From: Streptomyces sp. CNQ085
Lineage (GTDB): Bacteria > Actinomycetota > Actinomycetes > Streptomycetales > Streptomycetaceae
Direction of reading: 5' to 3'
Length of the DNA: 64,000 bases
Assembly: GCF_022614595.1 (NCBI RefSeq)
Contig: NZ_JAJFAU010000003.1
Location: 1 to 64,000, forward strand
Shown: piece after piece, positions 23,782 through 36,745 of the stretch
Layout: every line of letters starts with the position of its first letter
Numbering within the stretch: the first letter of the stretch is position 1
Position numbers and translations under genes: made by a program
Notes under the pieces: generated by a model
Databases searched by the model: none
What the model was told of the DNA's origin: nothing
Seen by the model: the letters and a program-made list of their open reading frames with translations, nothing else

Positions 23782-24003
23782 CTACCGTCGGCGGGAATGC
23801 GTCCCCGGGTTGATGATCTCGTCCAGCACCTCGCGAACCGCCGAGAAGACGACACGGTCGATGCCGTCCGCCGGAGGGCCGGAGCCCGCGTCCGCGCCGG
23901 ACGGGTACCCGCCCCCGGCCGTTCCGGCCTCCCGCTCGGCGGCCCAGTCGCGTGCGACCCGGATACGGCGGAGGAGTTCGTCTGCGTCCACGACATCAGT
24001 CAT
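23782..24003 (-). CDS. Small hypothetical protein
   Basis: A 73-residue acidic protein beginning MTDVVDADELLRRIRVARDW and ending with VFSAVREVLDEIINPGTHSRRR. Two amphipathic helices flank a Gly/Pro/Ser-rich linker. I recognise no family. The codon use is typical of the genome and the frame is plausible. Confidence 0.55.
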   Translation of the reverse strand: MTDVVDADELLRRIRVARDWAAEREAGTAGGGYPSGADAGSGPPADGIDRVVFSAVREVLDEIINPGTHSRRR

Positions 24004-24150
24004 GGGCGGAACCTACCCGCGGACGCGGTGCGGCAGCCTTCGCCGAGTGTGTCCGTTCTGTGCCGAACCGCTCCGTGCCGACCGCCCCGGTGATCCGGGG
24101 GGCGGACGGCGGACCGGTAGGCGGGCGGCCGGAACCGGGCACACCCGCCC

Positions 24151-24684
24151 CTACGGGACGAGGAGGGCCTCGGTGGTCCGGGTGGCCGAGTCGTAGCTGC
24201 GGGCACCGGTCAGGCGGCCCCGCACCGGGCCCCGCACTCCGGCGGGCAGCAGCTCCCCGTCCGTCAGGCTCCAGGCCGGGCGGCGACTGCGCCCGAGAGT
24301 GATGTGCGGGACCCACCGGCCGGGGGCGTGCAGCGGATTCGTCCCACCGGTCCCGGGCAAGCCGGTCAGCGCCCGCCAGACCGCTGTGTGCAGCCGCAGC
24401 AGCTCCGGATCCGGTCGCACGGCCCAGGCGAGGACGTACGTACGCCCGGTGAAGCGCAGCAGTCCGTCCAGGCACAGCCCCACCGGCAGGTCACCCAGCG
24501 CCGCCGCCACGTCCTCGCGCGTCGCGCCGGGAAGCGCGTCGGCGGTGGCCAGGGTGAGGTGGGGGCGGTTGGTCGGGTGGGTGTGCGCCTCCTGGCTGGG
24601 CATCCCCGCCGCGGCCAGGTGCCGCCACGCCCGGCGCACGGCCAGGTCGGTGGTGGCGTCCGGCAGCAGCTCCACGGTGCGCAC
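24151..24684 (-). CDS. 2'-5' RNA ligase family protein (2H phosphoesterase)
   Basis: A 177-residue protein with two H-x-T/S-x signatures typical of the 2H superfamily: PHLTLATADAL and PHITLGRSRRP, about 85 residues apart. These histidines catalyse cleavage or ligation of 2',5'-phosphodiester or cyclic phosphates in RNA or nucleotides. The exact substrate of bacterial members is unclear. It stands alone, with about 65 bp to the next gene. Confidence 0.82.
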   Translation of the reverse strand: MRTVELLPDATTDLAVRRAWRHLAAAGMPSQEAHTHPTNRPHLTLATADALPGATREDVAAALGDLPVGLCLDGLLRFTGRTYVLAWAVRPDPELLRLHTAVWRALTGLPGTGGTNPLHAPGRWVPHITLGRSRRPAWSLTDGELLPAGVRGPVRGRLTGARSYDSATRTTEALLVP

Positions 24685-24751
24685 ACGGGCCAGCGTACGG
24701 CGCGGCCCGTCCGTTCGGCACCGGCCGCCGCCGAACCCGCGGGCGGGGCGG

Positions 24752-25138
24752 TCACAGCCGCTCGGTCACCACGGCCTCGAGGAACCGGCCGACCTCGGCC
24801 TCGGGGGGACTGCGCGCCAGATCGGCTTCGCTGACCATACCGGCCAACTGTTTCTCCCCGCCGGTGATCGGCACCCGGCGGACCTGGTGCTTCTCCATGG
24901 TGTCCGGCACCTTCTGGGCATCCGCGCCGGCGGTCATCCTGCTCGGATCGCCTCCCGTGGCCAGGCATTTCACCACGATGTCGCGGTCGGTGACGATCCC
25001 GCGCAGTTTGTCGTCGTCGCCGCATGTCGGCAGCGCTCCCACATCGAGGTCGCGCATGCGCCGTGCCGCGGCGTCCGGCGTCTCGTGCTCCCCGACGCAC
25101 TCCGCACCGGTGTGCATGATGTCCCGGGCAGTGGTCAT
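24752..25138 (-). CDS. CBS-pair domain protein
   Basis: A 128-residue protein made of two CBS motifs: ARDIMHTGAECVGEHETPDA, GALPTCGDDDKLRGIVTDRD and VPDTMEKHQVRRVPITGGEK, QLAGMVSEADLARSPPEAEV. Such stand-alone CBS pairs bind adenosyl ligands and are common next to universal stress proteins, as here (115 bp upstream). They are often hypoxia- or dormancy-linked in actinobacteria; that link is an inference. Confidence 0.9.
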   Translation of the reverse strand: MTTARDIMHTGAECVGEHETPDAAARRMRDLDVGALPTCGDDDKLRGIVTDRDIVVKCLATGGDPSRMTAGADAQKVPDTMEKHQVRRVPITGGEKQLAGMVSEADLARSPPEAEVGRFLEAVVTERL

Positions 25139-25253
25139 GGCGGCCTCCTCGGATCGAGACGCGGTGAATGCGATGGATTCACCGCGTCCGTGGGCCCGGC
25201 CGGTCCGGCGAACGCGGTGGGACCGGCCTGCCGGAGAGGCCCCGGGCGCCGCG

Positions 25254-26144
25254 TCAGGAGGTGCGCCCGTCCGCGGCGGGGACGGTGAAGACCGGGCAGC
25301 GGGCGTGGTGAAGCACGCCCTGGCTCACCGAGCCCAGCAGCATCCCGGTGAAGCCCCCGCGCCCATGGGAACCCACGACCAGGCCGAGGGCCTGCTCGGA
25401 TGTCTCGGCCAGAGCCTGTACCGGATGTCCCCGTACGAACTCGTGGCGCAGATCCACCTCCGGATACGCGGCGGTGCGGCCCGCGACCGACTCCGACAGC
25501 AGTCGACGGGCCTCCTGCTCCGCCGCCTCCTCGTCCAGGGAGCCCGGCGACGACGGATGCCACACGTGCACGGCTCGCAGCGCCGCACCGCGCAGCGAGG
25601 CCTCCTGGAAGGCGAAGTCGACGGCCGCGGCGGAGTACGGACTGCCGTCGACACCCACCACGAGGTACGGCCGCTGCCGGGTGACGCGCTCCGGCTCCCG
25701 CAGGACCACCACCGGGCACGGGGCGTGGGCGGTGAGCGGCAGCCCCACCGCGGCGGAACCGAACAGCTCCCGCGCGGAGGACAGGTGCCAGGAACTCACC
25801 ACGGCCATCGCCGCGTTCCGCGTCTCCTCGCGCATCACCCGGGCGGGATGCCCCTCCGCCAGCAGCCAGGAGACCTCCACCCGCGGCTGCCGCTCCTTGG
25901 TGAAGGCGACCGCGTCCCCGAGGACCCGCTCGCCGGCCTCGTGCAGCGCCTCATTCCACCGCTCCCACGACGGCCGCAGCTCCGAGGACCAGTAGCCGCC
26001 GGTTGGCACGCCCTGGGCGTGCACCACGCGCAGCGGCAGTCTTCGCCGGGCGGCCTCGTCCGCGGCCCAGGCGAGGGCCGACCGCCGGGAGGGGTCGGGA
26101 TCCACGCCCACCACGATCGGCCGACGTACCTGTGAACTCGTCAT
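25254..26144 (-). CDS. Tandem-domain universal stress protein
   Basis: A 296-residue protein of two Usp domains. The N-terminal domain starts RRPIVVGVDPDPSRRSALAW and its ATP loop is degenerate (VVSSWHLSSARELFGS). The C-terminal domain starts YLVVGVDGSPYSAAAVDFAF and keeps the G-x2-G-x9-G loop (VVGSHGRGGFTGMLLGSVSQ), so only the second half is likely to bind ATP. ATG 26144 has a GGAGG site at 5-nt spacing; GTG 26150 would be too close. Confidence 0.9.
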   Translation of the reverse strand: MTSSQVRRPIVVGVDPDPSRRSALAWAADEAARRRLPLRVVHAQGVPTGGYWSSELRPSWERWNEALHEAGERVLGDAVAFTKERQPRVEVSWLLAEGHPARVMREETRNAAMAVVSSWHLSSARELFGSAAVGLPLTAHAPCPVVVLREPERVTRQRPYLVVGVDGSPYSAAAVDFAFQEASLRGAALRAVHVWHPSSPGSLDEEAAEQEARRLLSESVAGRTAAYPEVDLRHEFVRGHPVQALAETSEQALGLVVGSHGRGGFTGMLLGSVSQGVLHHARCPVFTVPAADGRTS

Positions 26145-26249
26145 GGCCACCTCCGGGGCACTCTTCCGCCTTCCGCCGCCCGGCCCGTCGGCGCCCCGTC
26201 GTTCGCACCCGTTGGGCGGGGCGGGCCACGAACGGCCGGCAGGTGTCGT

Positions 26250-26474
26250 CTACAGGTCCTGGGCCAGGAGGATCTCGTGCGCGAGCCGGGCCCCGCGAGC
26301 CGCTTCCTCGGGCAGCCGGGTGTCCTGGGAGGGAGGCTGTTCCAACCCCCGGGAGAGTGCTCGGACGGCCTCGGCCAGTGCCTGCACCTGCGTCTCCAGC
26401 GTCCGCACCCGGGCCTCCTGCGAACTCTGCGGGGCGTGGCCCGAGGGCTGCTCGTACGGGCTGTTCGCGGTCAT
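26250..26474 (-). CDS. Small coiled-coil protein
   Basis: A 74-residue protein: MTANSPYEQPSGHAPQSSQE, then a heptad-like helix ARVRTLETQVQALAEAVRAL, and a C-terminal helix EEAARGARLAHEILLAQDL. It resembles short conserved actinobacterial proteins next to universal stress genes. No catalytic motif; perhaps an adaptor. Confidence 0.6.
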   Translation of the reverse strand: MTANSPYEQPSGHAPQSSQEARVRTLETQVQALAEAVRALSRGLEQPPSQDTRLPEEAARGARLAHEILLAQDL

Positions 26475-26798
26475 GTCGGCGCCTTTCGTCCGTCGGACTC
26501 CGAGAACCGCCCGGAGGCCGGTGGTCGGCGACCGCCTCCTTCGGGTCCTCCCCCTCCAGTCTGCCCCCGCCCGCGGGCGGGGGCTCCGGGCGAGCCCTGG
26601 CGCCCTGTCCGCTGTGGGCGGCGTTCGCCGCCGTGCTCGACCGGCGCATCCGGCCGACGCAGACCTGTCGCGCCGGTGCGGGCGCCACACGGCACGCTCG
26701 CCCGGCCGCAGGCCCCGGGGCAAGTTCCGGGCAGGCCCCGGCCGTGTCGCCGTGTCCGGCGGTCCGCGGATGAAGCCGGCGGGAGACGACCCGCACGG
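26475..26798. other. Intergenic region
   Basis: No gene recognised in about 320 bp; open frames on both strands are low-complexity. Confidence 0.45.
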
Positions 26799-27790
26799 TC
26801 ACGGAGGCGGCGTCGCCCCCTTGGCCGGCCGGCGGTTCCAGCGGTGGCCGCGCAGCTCGTCGAGCAGAGCGCGGTCCAGCCTCCGGCCGTCGGAGACGGT
26901 CAGGTTGGCGTGTACGTGCTCCGGTCTGCGCATGGTGGGGACGATGGTGCTGACGGCCGGGTGGTGGAGGATGAAGCGCAGCGACAGCTCGGGCAGTGTC
27001 ATGCCCTCGGGCAGCACCTTCCTCAGCCGCTCGACGCGCCCGTCCGCCGGCCCCGGCCGCCCGGGCCCGACGCCGCCCGCCTGCCGGCCGTCCTCGGAGA
27101 ACACGGTGCCGCGGACGGGCCCCCGGCCAGGCTGCCCCCGTCGAAGGGGACGCGGACGATGATGCCGATGTCGTCGAGCAGGGCGCGCTCGAACAGCTCG
27201 TCCTCGGGAGCCTGCTCGAAGATGTTGTAGGCGACCTGGACGACATCGACCAAGCCGGTGTCGATCGCCCGCAGGCAGTTCTCCGGCTCCCAGGGGCCGG
27301 CATTGATGCCGAATCCCTCGATCACGCCCTCCGCCCTGAGGTCGCGGATCACCTGCTGCCAGCGTTCGTCGTCGCTCCACCGGTCCTCCCAGACGTGGAA
27401 CTGCAGCAGGTCGATGTGGTCGGTACCGAGGTTCTCCAGGCTGCGGTGGACGTACTCGCGGACGTGGTCGGGCGGGAAGACGTCGTCGAGGGCGTCGCCC
27501 GGGCGCGACAGCCGGCGCCGGTTCAGCGGCGGCACCTCGGTGGCGACGTACAGCCGGCGGTCGGGGTGCCTGCGCAGCAGGTCGCCCAGCATCCGCTCGC
27601 CGGCGCCGCGGTCGTGGGCCCAGGCGGTGTCGAAGAAGGTGCAGCCGAGGTCGACCGCCAGGTCCAGGCAGCCCGGTGCCGTCTCGTGACTTCGGGCGGC
27701 GAGGTCCCCGGAACCGCTTCCGGCACCCCGTACACCGTAGCCGAGTTCGCTGACATCCCAGCCGAGCCGGCCCACGCTTCGGTAGCGCAC
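26799..27790 (-). pseudogene. Aldo/keto reductase with a frameshift
   Basis: From GTG 27790 (site AAAGGAC) the frame gives an aldo/keto reductase: VRYRSVGRLGWDVSELGYGV, CTFFDTAWAHDRGAGERMLG, HIDLLQFHVWEDRWSDDERW, GFGINAGPWEPENCLRAID, FERALLDDIGIIVRVPFDGG. After SLAGG it loses homology. In another frame the C-terminus continues as LRKVLPEGMTLPELSLRFIL, HHPAVSTIVPTMRRPEHVHA to the stop at 26799. The break coincides with a run of five C (plus strand) at 27120-27124; adding one base restores the frame. It may be a true mutation or a sequencing error. If intact it would be a normal 330-residue NADPH-dependent oxidoreductase. Confidence 0.75.
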
Positions 27791-28422
27791 TGTCGTCCTT
27801 TCGGTTCGTTCTCCCGCTGTCTTCCCGTGTCTGCGCGCCGCGCCCGGACGGACGACGGAAACGGCGGTTCGGCGGGAAGGCACGGAGGCATCCGCCGGGA
27901 GCCGACGGCGCGATGGGCATCCGTTCCCCCGGAGCCCCCGGAAGGGCGGGGACACATGTCCGCTTCCGGGATGCTGGGCGTCACCGGCGCACCGTCGGCA
28001 GAGAACCCGGGGGATCGGAGAAGGGTCCTCGTCCAGGATTCTTCCGCCCCTCACCTCGCTCCTGCCGTCGTCTCGCCTCACACAGCCTCCCCGGCACCGG
28101 TCGACGCGCGTTGAACCGGGAACGCTCCGGTGCCCGCCGGCTCCTCGTCTCCCGCGGGTGTTCGGCTGGATGCCCGGGGCGGAGCCCGGGCGGAAGGGGC
28201 CGCGGTGACCACGCAGGAGCGTAGCCACGATCATGTGGCCTGACCAGACGCCGGATCACGCGAGTGCGGCCGTATCGTCCAGGACAGGCGCCCATGACGG
28301 GCGGCCGCGGCATCGAGTCGGTATCCCTTCCGGGAGCGGCGGAACGGGGCGCTCCGGCGCCGGATGAACCGGCCGCGCGGCGGGAATCCCCCCGGTGACC
28401 CGCGCAGGGGAGGGAAGAGGGC
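27791..28422. other. Long intergenic region without recognised gene
   Basis: About 630 bp between two damaged genes. Open frames on both strands lack recognisable motifs, so I call no gene. Confidence 0.45.
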
Positions 28423-28790
28423 ATGGAGGAACCGTCGCACCCCGCACGCGCGCTATGGGGCCTGATCGAACCGGTTCACGCGGTGACCTGCTTCGCGCCG
28501 GAGGCCCGGGGGCCTTCGAGGACGCGGGGCTGCGCGGCTTCTGACGCGGCTACTTCGCCGGACGAGCCGCGCCGCTGGGGGAGACCGGGCCGGGAACCGG
28601 TCACGGCCGTGTTCTTCGGCGTTCTTCGGCGTTCTTCGGCTTCACACCCGGCATGGTGGTCCGGAACCTGAACTGCGCCGGGCGGGTGCCGGCCGCGGCC
28701 GACCGGGCGCTGCCCGTTCCGCCGGACCCGGTGGAGCGGCTGTGGCACGCGGTGACCGTACTGCGCGAGCGCCGCTCCGGTCGACACATC
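28423..28790 (+). pseudogene. SCO6745-family-like gene, degenerate
   Basis: ATG 28423 follows a GGGAAGAGGG site and gives MEEPSHPARALWGLIEPVHA, VTCFAPEA, the usual start of this actinobacterial HTH-like family. A frame change is then needed to read DAGLRGF, where TGA replaces the expected Trp of GFWRGYFAGRAAPLG. Then come VTAVFFG, a 10-bp tandem repeat, and in another frame FTPGMVVRN. The rest (AAADRALPVPPDPVERLWHA, VTVLRERRSG) ends at the junction with a reversed fragment. At least two frameshifts and one nonsense codon make it inactive. Confidence 0.6.
28611..28640. repeat. 10-bp tandem repeat, three copies
   Basis: GTTCTTCGGC occurs three times head to tail inside the SCO6745-like pseudogene. 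One copy encodes the conserved VFFG; two extra copies add 20 bp and break the frame, as expected from strand slippage. Confidence 0.85.
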
Positions 28791-29140
28791 ACCTCCTCGG
28801 CCCGCGGATGCCAGTCCAGCCTCACCTCGCGCGGATCCCGGTTGTGGGTCAGCATGATCACCGCGGCCGGGGCCTTGACCGCCGGTGGCAGGACGTCGTC
28901 GAGCCCCCGCGGCAGGCCGGCCCACGCTCCCTCCCAGCCCGGGCGCACGGCAATCGGCGAGAGGCTGAAGTACACCTCGTACCCGGCCTCCAGGAAGTCA
29001 CCCGCGGCGAGGATCCGCTCGGCGACCGGGCTGGTGCGGATGTCCAGCAGCCGCGAGTCCTCGGCCGGCGTCAGGGAGAAGCGGATCCTGGTCCTGCCGC
29101 GCGGGTCGTACGAGAGCGGGTCGGGGTTGGTGCACGGGGA
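28775..29140 (-). pseudogene. Spore photoproduct lyase-like gene fragment
   Basis: The minus-strand frame reads PDPLSYDPRGRTRIRFSLTP, AEDSRLLDIRTSPVAERILA, AGDFLEAGYEVYFSLSPIAV, RPGWEGAWAGLPRGLDDVLP, VIMLTHNRDPREVRLDWHPR, EEVMCRPE. This is the C-terminal part of an actinobacterial SplB-family radical-SAM protein, after the Cys3 cluster. The N-terminal cluster-binding domain is missing, as are the last residues. It meets the SCO6745-like pseudogene end to end. Confidence 0.6.
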
Positions 29141-29430
29141 CTCCGGTCGGCTCGCGGTGACCGGTGGCGCACCACTGATTCCAGGAGAGGGCACCGACAG
29201 CGGACCGGGAAGCCGGGCCGGGTGAGACGACCGGCGTAGATTCAAGATCGTTAAACATTTATTGACCAAGATCACCCGATGGTGTGGGAAGGGGCGGACA
29301 GCCATGGCCCCCACCCTCATGATCCACCTAGCGTGCGGGTTAACCGCCGAGGGCCCACGTCCCGATGCACGGGAGCCGGGTCCTCGAAGTATGCCGTGCC
29401 CCCGCACGCCGCCCGAAGGAGACATGCCCG
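29141..29430 (+). promoter_or_regulatory. Upstream region of the encapsulin operon
   Basis: About 290 bp of non-coding sequence. A conspicuous AT-rich patch lies at about 29240-29275 (TCAAGATCGTTAAACATT, TATTGACCAAGATCACC), flanked by GATC on both sides. It is a likely promoter/operator for the encapsulin gene, but no clear -10/-35 pair can be assigned. Confidence 0.4.
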
Positions 29431-33205
<3,775 letters not shown>

Positions 33206-33206
33206 C

Positions 33207-34199
33207 ATGGAGTGCGTGATTTACCGGGAAGAGGACGGAACGGCCCGGCGGGTCGACTGCGAGCGGCCCGCCGAGGCGGGACGGACAGTGCTCAAGCGCC
33301 TGCGGGAGCTGGGCGGGGGAGAGTTCGGCTGGGTGCGCCTGGACTCTCCCTCCGAGCGTGAGGTGGCCGAGCTGACGGCCGAGCTGGGGATGCACCCGCT
33401 GGCCGTGGAGGACGCGGTCCACGCGCGCCAGCTTCCCAAGGGGGAGCGGTACGACGATGTGCTGGCGGTGGCGCTGAGGACGCTGTGGTACGTCGAGGAG
33501 GAGTCGGAGGTGGAGACGGGGGAGGTGATGGTCTTCCTCGGCCCCCGCTTCGTGATGACCGTCCGGCACGGGCCGGCCGACCCGGCCGCGGAGGCCGCCC
33601 GTCGGCTGGCCGCGGACCCGGTGATGCTGAGCTTCGGCCCCGCCGCGGTCCTGCACGCCGTCCTGGACGTGGTGGTGGACGCTTACAGCGACGCCGCGAG
33701 CAAGGTGCGCACCGACCTCGTCCGGCTGGAGCGCCGCGTCTTCTCCTCCACCCGGGACGACCTCACCGAGGAGATCTACTCGCTCAAGCGGGAGGTCCTG
33801 GAGTTCCGCGACGCCGTCCGTCCCCTGGTCCCGGTGGTGCGGGAGTTCGCCGCCGGGCCCTGGCCGCAGTGGCCGCAGGAGGCGTTGCCGTACTTCCGTG
33901 ACGTGGCCGACCACCTGCACCGCACCGACACCGAGATCCGGTCCCTGGACGAGTTGCTCAACTCCGCGCTCGACGCCCACCTGGCCAGGGTGGGCACCTG
34001 GCAGAACGACGACATGCGCCGCATCTCGGCATGGGCGGCGATGCTCGCGATCCCCACCATGGTCGCCGGTCTGTACGGCATGAACTTCGAGCACATGCCG
34101 GAACTGGGCTGGGAGTTCGGCTATCCGCTGGTCATGGGCGCGATGGCCGCCTCCGCGGGACTGCTGTACCGGGCCTTCCGCCGCAACGGGTGGCTGTGA
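33207..34199 (+). CDS. CorA family magnesium/divalent cation transporter
   Basis: A 330-residue protein: large cytoplasmic N-domain (FGWVRLDSPSEREVAELTAE, HPLAVEDAVHARQLPKGERY), long stalk helix, and two C-terminal membrane helices. The pore signature is YGMNFEHMPELGWEFGYPL near residue 290; this is the family GMN loop. It would move Mg2+ (or Co2+, Ni2+) inward. Its ATG lies 1 bp after the terpene synthase stop, so it appears to be co-translated with an enzyme that requires Mg2+. Confidence 0.93.
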   Translation: MECVIYREEDGTARRVDCERPAEAGRTVLKRLRELGGGEFGWVRLDSPSEREVAELTAELGMHPLAVEDAVHARQLPKGERYDDVLAVALRTLWYVEEESEVETGEVMVFLGPRFVMTVRHGPADPAAEAARRLAADPVMLSFGPAAVLHAVLDVVVDAYSDAASKVRTDLVRLERRVFSSTRDDLTEEIYSLKREVLEFRDAVRPLVPVVREFAAGPWPQWPQEALPYFRDVADHLHRTDTEIRSLDELLNSALDAHLARVGTWQNDDMRRISAWAAMLAIPTMVAGLYGMNFEHMPELGWEFGYPLVMGAMAASAGLLYRAFRRNGWL

Positions 34200-34343
34200 C
34201 GGCCGGCCGGGGCCGACTGCCGTGACAGGATCGCGGGCGGTACGCCCCTCGAATGTCCCGAAGGGGGCCTTTCGGGGGTTTCCGCCAGGTCAGGGAGGCA
34301 ACGCGGAACAGAGGCAAGTCCTTCCCCGCTCAAAGGAGTCTCC

Positions 34344-34550
34344 GTGGCTGTCACAGCCTTCGTCATACCCCCTCTGCTGCTGTGCGTGATGCTCGCCCTC
34401 GGACGGTATGAGGAACGCATGCTGGGTGAAGCCTTCCAGGAGCCCGTGGCCGAGCCGTCCCGCGAGCGCCGTCTGCGGGCCGTACCGGATCTCCCGGCGC
34501 ACGAGCCGGCCCGCTCCGCCGCTCCCGAGGAGGACCGGCGCGCCGCGTGA
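34344..34550 (+). CDS. Small single-pass membrane protein
   Basis: A 68-residue protein with a GTG start behind a clear AAAGGAG site. It begins with one helix (AVTAFVIPPLLLCVMLALGR), then YEERMLGEAFQEP and a charged, Pro-rich tail. The pattern VIPPLLLCVMLALGRYEE is conserved in Streptomyces small proteins as far as I recall. Function unknown; inner-membrane location inferred. Confidence 0.68.
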   Translation: MAVTAFVIPPLLLCVMLALGRYEERMLGEAFQEPVAEPSRERRLRAVPDLPAHEPARSAAPEEDRRAA

Positions 34551-34652
34551 GTTCCGGGCACCACAGGACCGGAGCCATGCCCGGCCTGCCCTCCGTCCCG
34601 GTACGAGCGCCAGGCCCGGTCACCGGACGATCCGTACCGGAAGGATGACGGC

Positions 34653-35402
34653 TCACGGCGTACCGGGTGTGACCAGAAGGAAAGGGGCACGGCGAGCCCC
34701 CCAGTACAGCAGCGCCTCCCAGCCGCGCCCGGCCAGGTGTTCCGCGCATCTCCTCAGCTCCCGCTCGGCGTGGTCGCGCCCGGCGGAGGCGGCGGGGCCC
34801 CGCCACTCCACACGGGCCGAGCCCGGCTCATCGGAGTCGAGCACCCTGTATCCCGCCCGAGTCCGGCGCCCGCTTCCGTCCACCGCCGACGGAGGTACGC
34901 CCGCGGCCTCCAGGGCGAGGGAGACCGCCCAGACCGCCCGCGTCCGCTCCCAGGGCGCCGGGGCGCCCGGACCGGGCCCGGCGCGGCCGTCCGTGACGCG
35001 GCGTATCTCCAGCACACCGGCCCAGGCGCGGGCCACCGCGGCGGTGCGCTGCCCGGGATCCTCCCGCGACGGCGGCCCGTCGCCGGTCGCCGCGGTGAAC
35101 GCGCCGGACCCCGTGGACCCCGCGGGCCCTGCGGCCCCGCTCCGCCCGGCCGGAACGGGCGCCGGGGACGGCTCCTCGCAAGGCCCCCCGCGTGACTTCT
35201 CGCGCAGTTCCTCGCGCAGCCTCCGCCCCGCCTCGGTCAGGTAGTACCTGCCCGCCCGGCCGTACGCCACCGCCAGGCCCCTGCCCCGCAGGGCGGCGCC
35301 CGTCGCAGGGCTCCCGGCCACCTCTCCCGTCATGGGATCGGACGCCAGGACCGCCCGCCGCTGAGCGGGGGTGAGCGCCCCGGGCGCCGCCCGCCGCGAC
35401 AT
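34653..35402 (-). CDS. Hypothetical protein with winged-helix-like N-terminus
   Basis: A 249-residue protein. The start (TPAQRRAVLASDPMTGEVAG, GRAGRYYLTEAGRRLREEL) looks like the wing and last helix of a PadR/MarR-like reader. A low-complexity linker follows, and the C-terminal part (RTRAGYRVLDSDEPGSARVE, HAERELRRCAEHLAGRGWEA, RRAPFLLVTPGTP) resembles a Streptomyces-specific domain. Function unknown. It sits downstream of the whiE terminator on the same strand. Confidence 0.6.
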   Translation of the reverse strand: MSRRAAPGALTPAQRRAVLASDPMTGEVAGSPATGAALRGRGLAVAYGRAGRYYLTEAGRRLREELREKSRGGPCEEPSPAPVPAGRSGAAGPAGSTGSGAFTAATGDGPPSREDPGQRTAAVARAWAGVLEIRRVTDGRAGPGPGAPAPWERTRAVWAVSLALEAAGVPPSAVDGSGRRTRAGYRVLDSDEPGSARVEWRGPAASAGRDHAERELRRCAEHLAGRGWEALLYWGARRAPFLLVTPGTP

Positions 35403-35470
35403 CGCTTCCCCTTCCGGTCACGGCCCCCTCCGGCGACGGGGACCCGTACGACCAGTATCCGCATGAGACG

Positions 35471-35514
35471 GTACGCGGCGGAGGCCGGCGGACGAGCCGG
35501 CCTCCGCCGCGTAC
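35471..35514 (-). terminator. Terminator of the spore-pigment operon
   Basis: Perfect 19-bp arms (35471-35489 and 35496-35514) around a 6-nt loop, about 120 bp after the last whiE gene and before the next leftward gene. Confidence 0.8.
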
Positions 35515-35635
35515 GTCACCGCCCCCGGCCGGCCCGCAACGGGCGGCGGCATCAGGCCGTCACGCCCCGGCGGCGCGGGTCGGCCCGTCTTCCGGGGACG
35601 GCGTTCTCGAGGGTGTGCGGACACCGGCCGGCCCG

Positions 35636-35980
35636 TCAGCGCGGCGTGGACACCGCGCCGTCGCGCTCCCAGCGGTAGAAGCACCGCGCCATGGCGTCAT
35701 TCGGACCACGCCAGGTCTGGGGGGCGTACGGCCGGACGTACGCCGTCAGCCGGTCGCTGACGGCGCGGAACTCCGGATGGTCCATGGCCCGGGCGATGGC
35801 CGGTCCGGGGTCCCGCTCGCTCTCGATGAGGTGCATGTACACGTCGCCGAACTGGAAGAGGCTGCGCCGGGCGACGCCCACCAGCTGCGGCAGTTCACCG
35901 CGGTCGGATTCGGCGAACACCTCAGCGATGTCCGGAGCCGTCCCCGGTCCCATCCGGGCGACGATCAGGGTGTGGTGCAC
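35636..35980 (-). CDS. TcmI-type polyketide cyclase (whiE ORFVII-like)
   Basis: A 114-residue dimeric alpha+beta barrel cyclase: VHHTLIVARMGPGTAPDIAE, VFAESDRGELPQLVGVARRS, LFQFGDVYMHLIESERDPGP, HPEFRAVSDRLTAYVRPYAP. It would close later rings of the spore-pigment polyketide. It is the last gene of the operon. GTG 35980 follows an AAGGGA site; the open frame upstream is the shadow of the next gene. Confidence 0.88.
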   Translation of the reverse strand: MHHTLIVARMGPGTAPDIAEVFAESDRGELPQLVGVARRSLFQFGDVYMHLIESERDPGPAIARAMDHPEFRAVSDRLTAYVRPYAPQTWRGPNDAMARCFYRWERDGAVSTPR

Positions 35981-35994
35981 TGAAGGATCCCTTC

Positions 35995-36741
<747 letters not shown>

Positions 36742-36745
<4 letters not shown>

